Part shown: positions 26,519 to 37,244 of the stretch, piece after piece | Numbering within the stretch: position 1 is the first letter of the stretch | Layout: the number at the start of each line of letters is the position of its first letter | Assembly (NCBI RefSeq): GCF_037414475.1 | Contig: NZ_CP147913.1 | Span: 9,434,501-9,498,500 of the forward strand | Reading direction: 5' to 3' | DNA from: Myxococcus stipitatus | Lineage (GTDB): Bacteria; Myxococcota; Myxococcia; Myxococcales; Myxococcaceae | Length of the DNA: 64,000 nucleotides | Translations under genes and position numbers: made by a program | The notes under the pieces: generated by a model | The model's input: only the letters and a program-made list of their open reading frames with translations | Database searches by the model: none | What the model was told of the DNA's origin: nothing

Positions 26519-28677
26519 CGTCGCTGAGCGCGTTTCCGTCGCCCGGGAAGTTGCTGCGTCATGCCGTGCGGTCGATTCCCGCCGTGGCGGGTATCTCCAC
26601 GTTCATCCATCTGGCGCGCGGAGGTTTCCGCGGTCTGCACACGTTGGGGTGGACGGAGGCCGCGCTGGTGCTGTGCCTGTTGGTGGGCATCGCGGTGGCG
26701 GCGTGGCGCCGCGCCATGCGGGGCTCGGTGGGCGCGGTCATCGACCTGCGCGATGACCTGGAGCTGGGGGGCGGGCTGGTGGCCGCCGGCTTCATCGTCG
26801 TGGCCATCGGGGGAGGGGAGCTGTTCCCCATCGTCTACCTGCTGATGGCGTTCCTGGTGGCCTTCCTGCCTCGCAACGCGGGGCTCACGCTGCTGGGCGT
26901 GGCGCTGGTGTTCGACGCGCTGGTGACGCTGGGCGGGCCGGTGCCGAACGCCGCGAGCTTCGCGATGCACTCGGCGTTCCTCATCCTCTTCGCGTGCCTC
27001 TATCACCTGGTCCTGGCGTCCCGCATCGCGGTGGCCCGCCGGGCGGAGAACGACGCGGTGCAGAAGCGCATCCGCGAGGTGGAGGAGCGCGCGCGCACCT
27101 TCCGTCTGGTGAGCTCCGGCACGCACGACAGCTTCAGCGGCATGAGCTCCGACGAGAAGTGGCTGGTCGCGTCGGTGAAGGAGATTGAAGGCGCGGTGCA
27201 GGCCGCGCTGGAGATCGCCGAGACGGGCCTGCGCACGCACACCTGCGCGGCGTTCCTGCTGGCCTCCGACGACCGGAGCCTCAAGCTCTACGACTGCCGC
27301 TCGGGTTCGGAGCGGGTGCAGCGCGACCGCTTCGGCGCGGGTGAGGGCATCATCGGCGGCGTGCTGAAGCGCCGCGCGCCGGTGCGGATGAACTCCGCGC
27401 AGGGGCTCAAGGGCGTGACGTACTACGAGGGCGGAGGCCCCGCGGTGCAGGCGCTGCTGGCGGTCCCCATCATCGAGGGCAGCGGCCTGGTGCGCGGTGT
27501 GCTCGTGGCGGACCGGTTGGGCAACGAGCCGTTCAGCGACCAGGACGAGAAGCTGCTCACGACCATCGCGGGCGAGGTGCTGCGCTCCATCGAGGTCGAG
27601 CGGGTGATGACGTACATCCGCAAGACGCGCGACGAGAAGGACCGCTTCTTCCGCGCCATCGAGGAGTTGAACCGCGCGGGCAGCCCCGAGCAGGTCTTCG
27701 CGGCGGTGCTGGAGAGCACCCGTCAGCTGGCGGGGCTGGACTTCTGCGCGGTGACGCTGGTGTCCGAGGTGGACGGCAAGCGGATGCACCGCGTGGCGCG
27801 GATGACGGGCGTCACGGCGCAGGGCAAGGCGCTCGAGGGGCGCTCGTTCCCGGACAACAACGGCCTGGTCTCCAACGTGGTGCGCTACGGCGCGCCGCTG
27901 CCGGGGCGGGACCTCAAGGCGATGAACCAGCAGATCATCTTCGACGACGAGACGCAGATTCGCGGGCTCGGCGCGCTGAAGATCTTCCCGCTGGTGGCGG
28001 GAGACCGCATCCTGGGCACGCTGGTGGCGGGTTCGCGCAAGAAGGCGAACTTCGAGCAGGACGTGCTGCGGATGATCGAGGTCATCGCCATCCAGGCCGC
28101 GCAGGCGGTGTTGCGCGCGCAGCTCTACGAGCAGATGGAGCGGATGGCGACGACGGACGGCCTCACCGGCCTGTTCAACCACCGCACCTTCCAGACGAAG
28201 GCGGATGAAATCCTGGCCCAGGCGCGCCGCTATCAGCGCAAGTGCTCCGTCATCCTCACGGACGTGGACCACTTCAAGAGCGTCAACGACACCTACGGCC
28301 ACCCGACGGGTGACCAGGTGCTCAAGGGCGTGGCGCGCATCATCAAGTCGATGGCTCGCGATACGGACATCGTCGCCCGCTACGGCGGCGAGGAGTTCGT
28401 CATCGTCATGCCGGAGACGGACGCCAAGGGCGCCTACACCATCTCCGAGCGGATTCGCGAGGCGGTGAAGGCGGAGGTCTTCCAGACCGAGATGGGGCCG
28501 CTGAAGATCACGATGTCGCTGGGCATCGCCACCTTCCCGGACAACGGGATGGAGAAGCAGCAGCTCATCGACCTGGCGGACCAGTGCCTCTACCACTCGA
28601 AGCGCAACGGCCGGAACCAGTCCGTCACCGTGGCCATCATGCAGGGCGGCCGGAAGCTCCAGGCGGTCGAGGCGTAG
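26515..28677 (+). CDS. Membrane diguanylate cyclase with GAF domains (GGDEF)
   Basis: A 720-residue protein. Residues 1-160 contain several hydrophobic helices forming a membrane-embedded N-terminus. Then come a coiled-coil linker (about 175-200), two GAF-like domains (about 210-360 and 380-545) and a GGDEF domain (about 555-705). The catalytic signature is GGEEF at 624-628, and RDTD at 615-618 is an intact inhibitory I-site five residues before it. It should make cyclic di-GMP from GTP with product feedback. Start overlaps the ftsB-like gene (ATGA), which suggests coupling of c-di-GMP signalling to division. Confidence 0.94.
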   Translation: MTSLSAFPSPGKLLRHAVRSIPAVAGISTFIHLARGGFRGLHTLGWTEAALVLCLLVGIAVAAWRRAMRGSVGAVIDLRDDLELGGGLVAAGFIVVAIGGGELFPIVYLLMAFLVAFLPRNAGLTLLGVALVFDALVTLGGPVPNAASFAMHSAFLILFACLYHLVLASRIAVARRAENDAVQKRIREVEERARTFRLVSSGTHDSFSGMSSDEKWLVASVKEIEGAVQAALEIAETGLRTHTCAAFLLASDDRSLKLYDCRSGSERVQRDRFGAGEGIIGGVLKRRAPVRMNSAQGLKGVTYYEGGGPAVQALLAVPIIEGSGLVRGVLVADRLGNEPFSDQDEKLLTTIAGEVLRSIEVERVMTYIRKTRDEKDRFFRAIEELNRAGSPEQVFAAVLESTRQLAGLDFCAVTLVSEVDGKRMHRVARMTGVTAQGKALEGRSFPDNNGLVSNVVRYGAPLPGRDLKAMNQQIIFDDETQIRGLGALKIFPLVAGDRILGTLVAGSRKKANFEQDVLRMIEVIAIQAAQAVLRAQLYEQMERMATTDGLTGLFNHRTFQTKADEILAQARRYQRKCSVILTDVDHFKSVNDTYGHPTGDQVLKGVARIIKSMARDTDIVARYGGEEFVIVMPETDAKGAYTISERIREAVKAEVFQTEMGPLKITMSLGIATFPDNGMEKQQLIDLADQCLYHSKRNGRNQSVTVAIMQGGRKLQAVEA

Positions 28678-28800
28678 CGCGAGTGTCCTCGGCGCCAGCC
28701 CCTGGCGCTGTGTCGCAGGCAGGCGGCCTCACGTACAGCGGCGAGGGCGCGAGTCCGGATGCGTTGCATCGACGCCCGGCTCGGGCAGGATGCGCGCCCC

Positions 28801-29586
28801 ATGTCTCCCGTGCCCCTCGCTGTGACCACCAGCACCAAGGTGGATGATGTCCAGATCCAGGAGGCGCGGACTGTCGCGGAGCGCTGGGGCCTTCCGTTCA
28901 TGCGTCGCCGCGCCAAGGAAGGCATCGCCTCCTGGTTGGGGACGAAGACGGAGGCCTTGATTGTCGTGGGTGGGGATGGCGTGACGCTGTGGGAGCCGGA
29001 GGGCTCCTTCGGCTTCGCCGCGGGCATGGCGCACTTGAGGCGGATGCGGCTGCGCGCGGGCGAGCCGGACACCTTCGTGAAGGTGGCGGAGCTTCGTCCT
29101 GGAAACTCGGTGCTGGACTGCACGTTGGGGCTCGGGCAGGACGCGTTGGTGGCGGCCCTGGCCGTCGGCCCTTCCGGGAAGGTGGTGGGACTGGAGAAGA
29201 GTCTCGCGCTCTGTGTCGTCGTGGCGGAAGGGCTTCGGCGGTACGAGCGGGGCGAGGATTCGTGCGCGGTGGACGTGCTGCACGCCGACGCGCACGAGTA
29301 CCTGAAGACGTTGCCCTCCAAGTCCTTCGACGTGGTGTTCTTCGACCCGATGTTCGCCAAGCCAAAGAAGGCGCAGCCGGCCTTCGAGGTCCTTCGCCGC
29401 TTCGCGGAGCACGCTCCCCTCACTCCCGAGGCACTGGAGGAGGGGAGGCGCGTGGCGCGCCGGTGGGTGGTGGTGAAGGGCGCGCGCTACACCGACGACC
29501 TGCGCAAGCTGGGGCTCACGCCGGAACCCATTTCACGCTTCTCAGATGTCGCCTGGGGACGCGTGGCGGCCGCCCCCAGGCGGTAA
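28801..29586 (+). CDS. Class I SAM-dependent methyltransferase (RsmJ-like)
   Basis: A 261-residue protein. An N-terminal domain (about 1-85) with GLPFMRRRAKEGIASWLG precedes a Rossmann methyltransferase fold: motif I SVLDCTLGLGQDALVAAL, then VVGLEKSLALCVV, and the catalytic loop FDVVFFDPMFAKPKKA. The DPMF element followed by basic residues is like RsmJ, the 16S rRNA guanine-1516 N2-methyltransferase, and like related proteins of unknown target. I therefore propose an rRNA methyltransferase but do not assign the gene name. Start at ATG 28801; a longer in-frame extension has no protein-like content. Confidence 0.83.
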   Translation: MSPVPLAVTTSTKVDDVQIQEARTVAERWGLPFMRRRAKEGIASWLGTKTEALIVVGGDGVTLWEPEGSFGFAAGMAHLRRMRLRAGEPDTFVKVAELRPGNSVLDCTLGLGQDALVAALAVGPSGKVVGLEKSLALCVVVAEGLRRYERGEDSCAVDVLHADAHEYLKTLPSKSFDVVFFDPMFAKPKKAQPAFEVLRRFAEHAPLTPEALEEGRRVARRWVVVKGARYTDDLRKLGLTPEPISRFSDVAWGRVAAAPRR

Positions 29587-29601
29587 CTCCACCGGGTGGC
29601 G

Positions 29602-31275
<1,674 letters not shown>

Positions 31276-31296
<21 letters not shown>

Positions 31297-31330
31297 GGGA
31301 CGTCAACACATAACACGTGCCTCTGTCCCC
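31276..31330. repeat. Inverted repeat spanning the divergent start region
   Basis: GGGGGACAG at 31276-31284 is matched by CTGTCCCC at 31323-31330 on the opposite side of the HAD gene start, a long-range eight-base inverted repeat. It may act as a regulatory site between the two divergent genes; chance is possible in DNA this GC-rich. Confidence 0.25.
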
Positions 31331-31359
31331 GGCTCGGTCCTTGAGGGCCCTGCACGGGC

Positions 31360-31710
31360 ATGGCACGCTGGAGGACCGCGATGCGTTCGCCTGTCCGACG
31401 TCAGCCCTCGGAGTCACCCGAGGAAGTCCATGCGCGCCTGTCCTCCCGGGTCGCCGCGCTCGAGGACCGGGTGCGACGCCTGGAGGCCCGGCTGCGCGCC
31501 GCGGCTCCTCGTCCCGTGGAGGCCGCCGCCCGAGGCGCTTCCGGACGGGCAGCCGAGCCGTCGCCCATGGCTCCCCGCCGGGCACGTCCTCGCTGTCCAG
31601 GCTGCACCCTGGAGCTCCCTCCGGGTCGACGCGGCGAGTCGTGTGTCTGGTGTGGCTTCGTCTTCTCCGCCGTGAAGCGCCGCCGCCCCGCGGGAAGAAA
31701 GAAGCGATGA
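31360..31710 (+). CDS. Small coiled-coil protein with C-terminal zinc-ribbon-like motif
   Basis: A 116-residue protein. Residues about 20-50 are a coiled coil (SRVAALEDRVRRLEARL). A linker follows, then CPGC near residue 79 and CVWC near 95, which together could bind a zinc ion, and a basic end (KRRRPAGRKKR). The start may be ATG 31360 or ATG 31381. Its stop overlaps the start of the pseudokinase by ATGA, so the two are translated together. No family recognised; a DNA- or RNA-binding or scaffolding role is plausible. Confidence 0.7.
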   Translation: MARWRTAMRSPVRRQPSESPEEVHARLSSRVAALEDRVRRLEARLRAAAPRPVEAAARGASGRAAEPSPMAPRRARPRCPGCTLELPPGRRGESCVWCGFVFSAVKRRRPAGRKKR

Positions 31711-33776
31711 GCGCCACCTACCGACTGACGGGCCGCATCGAGTCCGGTGAACTGGCGGAGCTGTACGAGGCCGTCCAGGCTCCCTCGGCGGAAGTGGTGG
31801 TGAAGCTCTTCCACCCGAAGACCTCGGACCCCGCTTATGCCCTGGACCTGGCCGAGACGACTCGTCAGCTCCAGGCCGTGCGCCACCCGGGCATCCTCCA
31901 TGTGGTGGACATGGGCGTCGTGCGCCAGCGGCTCGCCGTGGTGCGCGAGGACGTGGATGGCTACCTCCTCGGAACCGCACTCCAGCGCCTCCACACCAAG
32001 GAGGTCGTGCTCCCGTACACGGTGGCGCTCTACATCGTCATCCAGTTGTTGGATGCCGTGCAGCAGGCACATGAGGCGGGGGTCCTCCATGGCGCGCTCA
32101 CGCCCGGCAACGTGGTGTTGGGCCGCAATGGCACCCCCGCGGTCTGCGACTTCGGCGCGATGCGCGCGCTGCTCGCGGTGCCGCAGCTCCGCAAGTCCTT
32201 CGCGGGCCGGGGACGCGGGACGTACCGCGCCCCAGAGGTGACTCGTGGAGAGGCCACCAGTGAGGCCTCGGACGTATATTCGCTGGGGGCCATCGCGTAT
32301 GAGCTGCTCACCCAGCGCGAGCCCATGGCGCCGGGCAATGGGGGGGTCTCCACGCGCCGCAGCGAGGGACTGCCACCGCCCAGCCGGTTGGATCGCCGCA
32401 TCAACGCGCGGTTGGATCCGATTGTGCTGCGCGCGCTGGAGCCCAATGCCGCGCGCCGGTTCCGCTCGTGCGCGGAGTTCGCGAACGCGCTGCGGAACTT
32501 CCTCTCCGCCAGCGGTGGCATGCCGGGCGTGGAGGATGTGCGCCGCTTCGTCAACGAACTGTTCCCCAACGAAGTGAGCATGGCCAGCCTGGCGGCCCCC
32601 GCCTTCAAGGAGCCCTTCTCGTTGGAGCCCATCTCCGGCGCGGAGATGGACAACCTGGGCGCCGAGGAGCCCGAAGCCTCCATCGTCCAACGGGCCCCCT
32701 ACAGCCGGGCGCTCACCGAGGTGGAGGCCGGCGCCGACACGCAGGAGGCCGCGCCGGGCTTCGACGAGTACCGCCCCGAGGAGTACGAGCAGACCTCTGT
32801 TCCCACCCGGGAGCCCGAGCCTCGCGCCCCCCAGGAGGATTGGGCGGAGACGACCCAGTCCGGGGGCACCGCGGTGCTCGAGCAGGGCTGGGAGGCACCA
32901 CCGGGGGCGGCGCCGCCGAAGCCTCGCCGGCAGTTGGTGCCCCAAGGCGGAGGCGTGGGGCAGGGCGGCACCCGAGTCGCCGCGCGCAACGCGAGGATGC
33001 GGGTGGTGGAGGACTTCTCCACGCCCATGCCTCCGGACGACGACGAGGAGTTCTCCGTCGCGGGGCGTCGCGCGGCTGCTCGTGCGAAGCGTCCGCCGCC
33101 GCCCGTGGAGAAGGGGCCCCCGACGGTGCCCGACGCGTTCCCCGCCTTGTTGGCGCGCGGGAGCCCTCGCGATGACGTCGCGATGCCTCCGCCGTCGGAG
33201 CCCTCGCTACCGGCTTCCAAGGGCGCGACCCCGAACACCACCGAGCGGAAGATCCTCCGGACGCAAGACCGCCGCGTGCGGATGCTCGCGGTCGCCGGGG
33301 TGGTGGCGCTGATCGGGGTGTCGACGCTCGTCATCACCACCTCGGGCGCGGGGGATGGTGCGCCGGAGCCCGAGGCCGCCGCGGTGCCCGAGGACGCCCC
33401 CGTGGCTCCGCCTCCGCCCATGCCGATCCAGCCGCCCCCGCCTCGGCCGAAGGCCATCGCGGAAGCCGCGGCGCCCGAGCCGGAGCGCGTCGTCGAGGAC
33501 GTGACGGACGAGCCCGTCGCGCACGTGAAGGCGCCGCCCAAGTCACAGCGGGGTTTCCTCTCCGTGACGACCAACGTGCCCGCGAAGGTGTATCTCGACG
33601 GAGTGCTCATCAGCCGCTCGACGCCCCTCAAGCGCTATCCGTTGCGCATCGGGCAGCATCAGGTCCGCGTGGTCGCGTTGGCGACGCACGAGCCGCAAGA
33701 GGCCGCCGTCCGCATCCAGCGCGGCAAGGACTACCAGTTGTCGGTGTTGGACTTCCGCCCCCTGTCTCGACGGTGA
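31707..33776 (+). CDS. Membrane pseudokinase with C-terminal PEGA domain
   Basis: A 689-residue protein with a Ser/Thr-kinase fold at about residues 1-270. The ATP-anchoring lysine is present (Lys33 in VVVKLF) and the DFG motif is intact (Asp148), but the glycine loop is lost and the catalytic HRD is replaced by HGA at 128-130 (HGALTPGN), removing the catalytic base. It should therefore be catalytically dead or very weak. A long acidic Pro/Glu linker follows, then a membrane helix near residues 530-548, a Pro-rich stretch and a PEGA-type beta domain (about 612-689, GFLSVTTNVPAKVYLDG). It is coupled to the zinc-ribbon gene and, by GTGA, to the NarL-type regulator. Confidence 0.9.
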   Translation: MSATYRLTGRIESGELAELYEAVQAPSAEVVVKLFHPKTSDPAYALDLAETTRQLQAVRHPGILHVVDMGVVRQRLAVVREDVDGYLLGTALQRLHTKEVVLPYTVALYIVIQLLDAVQQAHEAGVLHGALTPGNVVLGRNGTPAVCDFGAMRALLAVPQLRKSFAGRGRGTYRAPEVTRGEATSEASDVYSLGAIAYELLTQREPMAPGNGGVSTRRSEGLPPPSRLDRRINARLDPIVLRALEPNAARRFRSCAEFANALRNFLSASGGMPGVEDVRRFVNELFPNEVSMASLAAPAFKEPFSLEPISGAEMDNLGAEEPEASIVQRAPYSRALTEVEAGADTQEAAPGFDEYRPEEYEQTSVPTREPEPRAPQEDWAETTQSGGTAVLEQGWEAPPGAAPPKPRRQLVPQGGGVGQGGTRVAARNARMRVVEDFSTPMPPDDDEEFSVAGRRAAARAKRPPPPVEKGPPTVPDAFPALLARGSPRDDVAMPPPSEPSLPASKGATPNTTERKILRTQDRRVRMLAVAGVVALIGVSTLVITTSGAGDGAPEPEAAAVPEDAPVAPPPPMPIQPPPPRPKAIAEAAAPEPERVVEDVTDEPVAHVKAPPKSQRGFLSVTTNVPAKVYLDGVLISRSTPLKRYPLRIGQHQVRVVALATHEPQEAAVRIQRGKDYQLSVLDFRPLSRR

Positions 33777-34444
33777 ACATGGATCGCACTCGAATCTTCG
33801 TCGTCGAGGACCAACCCCAGCTGCTCAAGAACCTGCTCAAGGTGTTGAGCACCTTCGAGGAGCTGGAGCTGGTGGGCAGCAGCCAGGAGGGCGAGGCGGC
33901 GGTGGAGGACATCGTCCGCGTCCGGCCCCACCTCGTGCTGCTCGACCTGGAGCTGCCGGGCATCAACGGCATCCAAGTGACGCAGAAGGTGAAGCGCCAG
34001 GCGCCCGAGGTGGAGATCCTCATCCTCACCTCGTTCGACGACGAGCAGAAGGTCTACGAGGCCATCCAGGCTGGGGCCTCCGGCTACCTGGTGAAGCGCG
34101 TGGGGCCGGAGAAGATCCGGGCCGGCATCCAGGAGGTGATGGGGGGCGGTACGGTCCTGGAGCCCATCATCGCCCGCCGGTTCTGGAACTACTTCCAGTC
34201 CGTCCAGGCGAAGCCCGCCACGCCCGAGAAGAAGGCGGACAACCCGTGGAAGCTCACGCCCACCGAGTTCGAGGTGCTGCGCTACGTGGCCAAGGGGCTG
34301 TCCAACGCGGAGGTGGGGCAGGTGATGACGCTCGAGCGGCGGACCGTCCGGACGCACCTGTCGCATATCTACCGGAAGATGGGCGTCAACTCCCATGTGG
34401 AGGCCGTGGTGATGGCCCTGCGTGAAGGTGTCGTGGACCTGTAG
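33773..34444 (+). CDS. NarL/FixJ-family response regulator
   Basis: A 223-residue regulator. The receiver domain has VVEDQPQ, the expected phosphoacceptor Asp in VLLDLELPGING, and Lys in GYLVKRVG. The C-terminal LuxR-type helix-turn-helix is LTPTEFEVLRYVAKGLSNAEVG, then RTVRTHLSHIYRKMGV. I take GTG 33773, in a GTGA overlap with the pseudokinase stop, as the start; ATG 33779 is also possible. There is no histidine kinase nearby; the pseudokinase is its only signalling neighbour. Confidence 0.93.
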   Translation: MNMDRTRIFVVEDQPQLLKNLLKVLSTFEELELVGSSQEGEAAVEDIVRVRPHLVLLDLELPGINGIQVTQKVKRQAPEVEILILTSFDDEQKVYEAIQAGASGYLVKRVGPEKIRAGIQEVMGGGTVLEPIIARRFWNYFQSVQAKPATPEKKADNPWKLTPTEFEVLRYVAKGLSNAEVGQVMTLERRTVRTHLSHIYRKMGVNSHVEAVVMALREGVVDL

Positions 34445-34470
34445 CCCCGCGCTGTATACGTTGGGGACCT

Positions 34471-35784
34471 ATGCGCAAGGCTTCCCCGAAGTCCGCTCCC
34501 GCTCGCGCGGCGGACCCCGCCCTCAAGTCCCTGTTCGAAGTGCACGAGGCCACGCTGCCCAACGGCCTCCAGGTGCGCCTGCTGCCCAACCGCCAGGCGC
34601 CCGTCGTCAGCCTCTACACCTTCTTCAACGTGGGCAGCCGCAACGAGCGGCCCGGCATCACCGGCATCAGCCACCTGTTCGAGCACATGATGTTCAACGG
34701 GGCCAAGAAGTACGGCCCCAAGATGTTCGACAAGACGCTGGAGGCCAACGGCGGAAGCTCCAACGCGTACACGTCCCACGACATGACGGTGTACTACGAC
34801 GACTTCGCGTCGGACGCGCTGGAGACGGTGCTGGACCTGGAGTCGGACCGGATGCGCTCGCTGCGCATCTCCCAGGACATGCTCACCAGCGAGCGCGAGG
34901 TGGTGAAGGAAGAGCGCCGCGTCCGCACGGACAACGACATCGGCGGGATGATGGACGAGGAGCTGGGGACACTCGTCTACAAGGCCCATGCGTACCGCTG
35001 GCCCGTGATTGGCTGGATGGCGGACATCGACGCCATCTCCCGCGAGGACTGCCAGACGTACTTCCGCACGTACTACGCCCCCAACAACGCGATGCTCTAC
35101 ATCGCCGGCGACATCGACCCGAAGAAGACGCTGGCCCTGGTGCGCCGCTACTACGGCGACATCCCCCGAGGACCCGCGCCGCTGCCCGTCATCAACGCGG
35201 AGCCCGAACAGCGCGGTGAGCGCCGCTCCACCGTGCGCCACCCCGCGCAGTCCCCGGCGGTGATGATCGGCTACCGGGGCCCCGCCGCGCGCGACGAGGA
35301 CACCCTGGCCTTGGACGTGGCGCAGTATGTGCTCACCAAGGGGGAGGGGAGCCGGCTGACGCGCTCGCTGGTGTACGAGCAGAAGCTCGTGGTGGGCGTG
35401 GGGCTCGACTGGTCGTGGCGCATCGACCCAGGCACCGTGCTCTTCTTCCTGGAGCTCAAGCCCGACTCCGATCCGCAGAAGGCCGAGGCCGCGCTGTACG
35501 CGGAGTTGGAGAAGCTGGCGCGCGACGGCATCACCGAGCGCGAGCTCCAGAAGGCGCTCAACAACCTGCGATCAGACCACCTGCGCGAGCTGGGCACGAA
35601 CAATGGCCGCGCCCACGCGATGGGCAACTACGAGGCCCTGCTGGGCGACTGGCGGCACGTGCTCACCCTGCCTTCCGCCTACGCGGCCGTGACGAGCGAG
35701 AAGGTGAAGGCCGCCGCCGCGAAATACCTCATCCCCGAGCGCCGCTCCGTCGTGACGCTGCTGCCCGCGCCCTCCGAGGCGTGA
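34471..35784 (+). CDS. M16 zinc peptidase, catalytic subunit type
   Basis: A 437-residue M16-family protein. The inverted zinc motif HLFEH is at 68-72, followed about 76 residues later by the third ligand region. The fold ends with the conserved NLRSDHLRELGTNNGRA and C-terminal helical part. No signal peptide is seen, so it is probably cytoplasmic or exported by an unknown route. It is immediately followed, after 32 bases, by a second M16 gene without the zinc motif. This layout fits the two-subunit M16B peptidases made of an active and an inactive chain, which degrade short peptides. Confidence 0.92.
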   Translation: MRKASPKSAPARAADPALKSLFEVHEATLPNGLQVRLLPNRQAPVVSLYTFFNVGSRNERPGITGISHLFEHMMFNGAKKYGPKMFDKTLEANGGSSNAYTSHDMTVYYDDFASDALETVLDLESDRMRSLRISQDMLTSEREVVKEERRVRTDNDIGGMMDEELGTLVYKAHAYRWPVIGWMADIDAISREDCQTYFRTYYAPNNAMLYIAGDIDPKKTLALVRRYYGDIPRGPAPLPVINAEPEQRGERRSTVRHPAQSPAVMIGYRGPAARDEDTLALDVAQYVLTKGEGSRLTRSLVYEQKLVVGVGLDWSWRIDPGTVLFFLELKPDSDPQKAEAALYAELEKLARDGITERELQKALNNLRSDHLRELGTNNGRAHAMGNYEALLGDWRHVLTLPSAYAAVTSEKVKAAAAKYLIPERRSVVTLLPAPSEA

Positions 35785-35816
35785 GGCCGGACTGACAAGG
35801 AAAGCTGAAGCAACCC

Positions 35817-37244
35817 ATGGCCTCCCGCAAGAGCCGCTCCCCGAAGTCCTCCCCGCGCCGCGCCGCGAAGAAGGCGCCGTCCCGCGCGAAGAAGCCGGCG
35901 TCCACGAAGTCCGCCCCCACCAGTCGTCCCCTGGTGTTCCCCTCGCTGCACGAGAGCACTACGTCCAGCGGCCTGAAGGTCGTTGCCGCCGAGCGCGGCC
36001 CGCTGCCCATGGTGTCCATGCGGCTGGTGATTCGCGCTGGAAGCTCCACGGACCCCGCGGGCAAGCATGGCATCGCGGACTTCGCCGCGCGGCTGCTGCG
36101 CCGAGGCACTCGCCGGATGACGGCGGAGGCCATCGACGAGGCCGTGGAGTTCGTCGGCGCGAGCCTGGGCGTGGGCGTGGGCGAGGACACGCTGTCGGTG
36201 GCCATCACCACACCGGCCGAGCACTTCGCGCAGATGTTGGAAGTCATGGGCCAGCTGGTGATGGAGCCCACCTTCCCGGAGTCAGAGGTCGCCGACGCGC
36301 GCGAGCGGGCCCTGGCCCAGTTCGCCAACGATCTGGATGAGCCGTCCGTCATCGCCGACCGCGCCATGGTGCGTGCCCTGTGGGGAGACCATCCCTACGG
36401 GCATGACGTCAGCGGCTCGACGAAGACGGTGAGCACCTTCACCCGCGATGACGCGGTTCGCTACCACCAGGAGCGGTTGGGGCCCAAGGTGGCCATGCTG
36501 GTGGTGGTGGGCGCGGTGGACCCGATGAAGGTGGCCCAGGCGGCGGAGAAGGCCTTCGCCGGATGGGCGGGGGGGCCCGACGCGCCCATGGTCATCCCCG
36601 CGCTGGCCCGTGTCGTGGGCGCCGGCCGCGTGGTGGTGGTGGACAAGCCGGACCAGACGCAGTCCCAGGTGCGCCTGGGGGGCCCTGGCTATCGCATGGG
36701 CCACGAGGACTACTTCCCGGCCACCGCGATGAACATCGCGCTGGGCGGTGGCTTCACGTCCCGGTTGATGAACGAGGTCCGCGTCAACCGGGGCCTGACG
36801 TACAGCATCGGCTGCTGGTTCGACGCGATGAACGCGGCGGGCATCTTCGCGCTGTCGACGTTCACCAAAACGGAGTCGACCCGGGAGATCATCGACGTGT
36901 CGCTGGGCGAGATCACCAAGGTGCGCGACTCGGGCATCAAGCCGGGCGAGCTGCGCGACGCGCAGACGTACATGAGCGGCCTCTACCCGCTGCGCACGGA
37001 GACGAACGAGTCCATCGCGCACAGCATCGCCGACATGCGCCTGAACGGGCTCGGGGATGACTGGGTGGAGAAGTTCCGTGATCGGCTGCGGGCCGTGACG
37101 CCCAAGCAGGTCTCCGCGGTGGCGCGGAAGTACTGCTTCGCGGAGGCGCCCGCCGTGGTGGTGCTGGGCAAGGCCGACGCGGTGAAGAAGCAGCTGCGCG
37201 GATTGGGCCCCATCACCGTGGTGCCGGCGTCGGAGTACGAGTGA
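35817..37244 (+). CDS. M16-family non-catalytic partner subunit
   Basis: A 475-residue M16 protein that begins with a 40-residue Lys/Arg/Ala/Ser-rich tail. The M16 fold follows, but the site equivalent to HxxEH reads HGIAD, so zinc cannot be bound. The Arg/Tyr pair used by the partner subunit for substrate binding is kept in NRGLTYSIG (about residue 325-333). It should therefore pair with the preceding zinc-binding M16 protein. Its stop overlaps the GTG start of the pseudouridine synthase by four bases. The basic tail is unusual and might direct it to nucleic acid or membrane surfaces. Confidence 0.9.
   Translation: MASRKSRSPKSSPRRAAKKAPSRAKKPASTKSAPTSRPLVFPSLHESTTSSGLKVVAAERGPLPMVSMRLVIRAGSSTDPAGKHGIADFAARLLRRGTRRMTAEAIDEAVEFVGASLGVGVGEDTLSVAITTPAEHFAQMLEVMGQLVMEPTFPESEVADARERALAQFANDLDEPSVIADRAMVRALWGDHPYGHDVSGSTKTVSTFTRDDAVRYHQERLGPKVAMLVVVGAVDPMKVAQAAEKAFAGWAGGPDAPMVIPALARVVGAGRVVVVDKPDQTQSQVRLGGPGYRMGHEDYFPATAMNIALGGGFTSRLMNEVRVNRGLTYSIGCWFDAMNAAGIFALSTFTKTESTREIIDVSLGEITKVRDSGIKPGELRDAQTYMSGLYPLRTETNESIAHSIADMRLNGLGDDWVEKFRDRLRAVTPKQVSAVARKYCFAEAPAVVVLGKADAVKKQLRGLGPITVVPASEYE

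Noticed and set aside
26500-28596. 698-codon frame antisense to the diguanylate cyclase
   Set aside because: Composition is dominated by His/Arg/Leu repeats typical of a shadow frame; the plus strand encodes an intact GGDEF protein.
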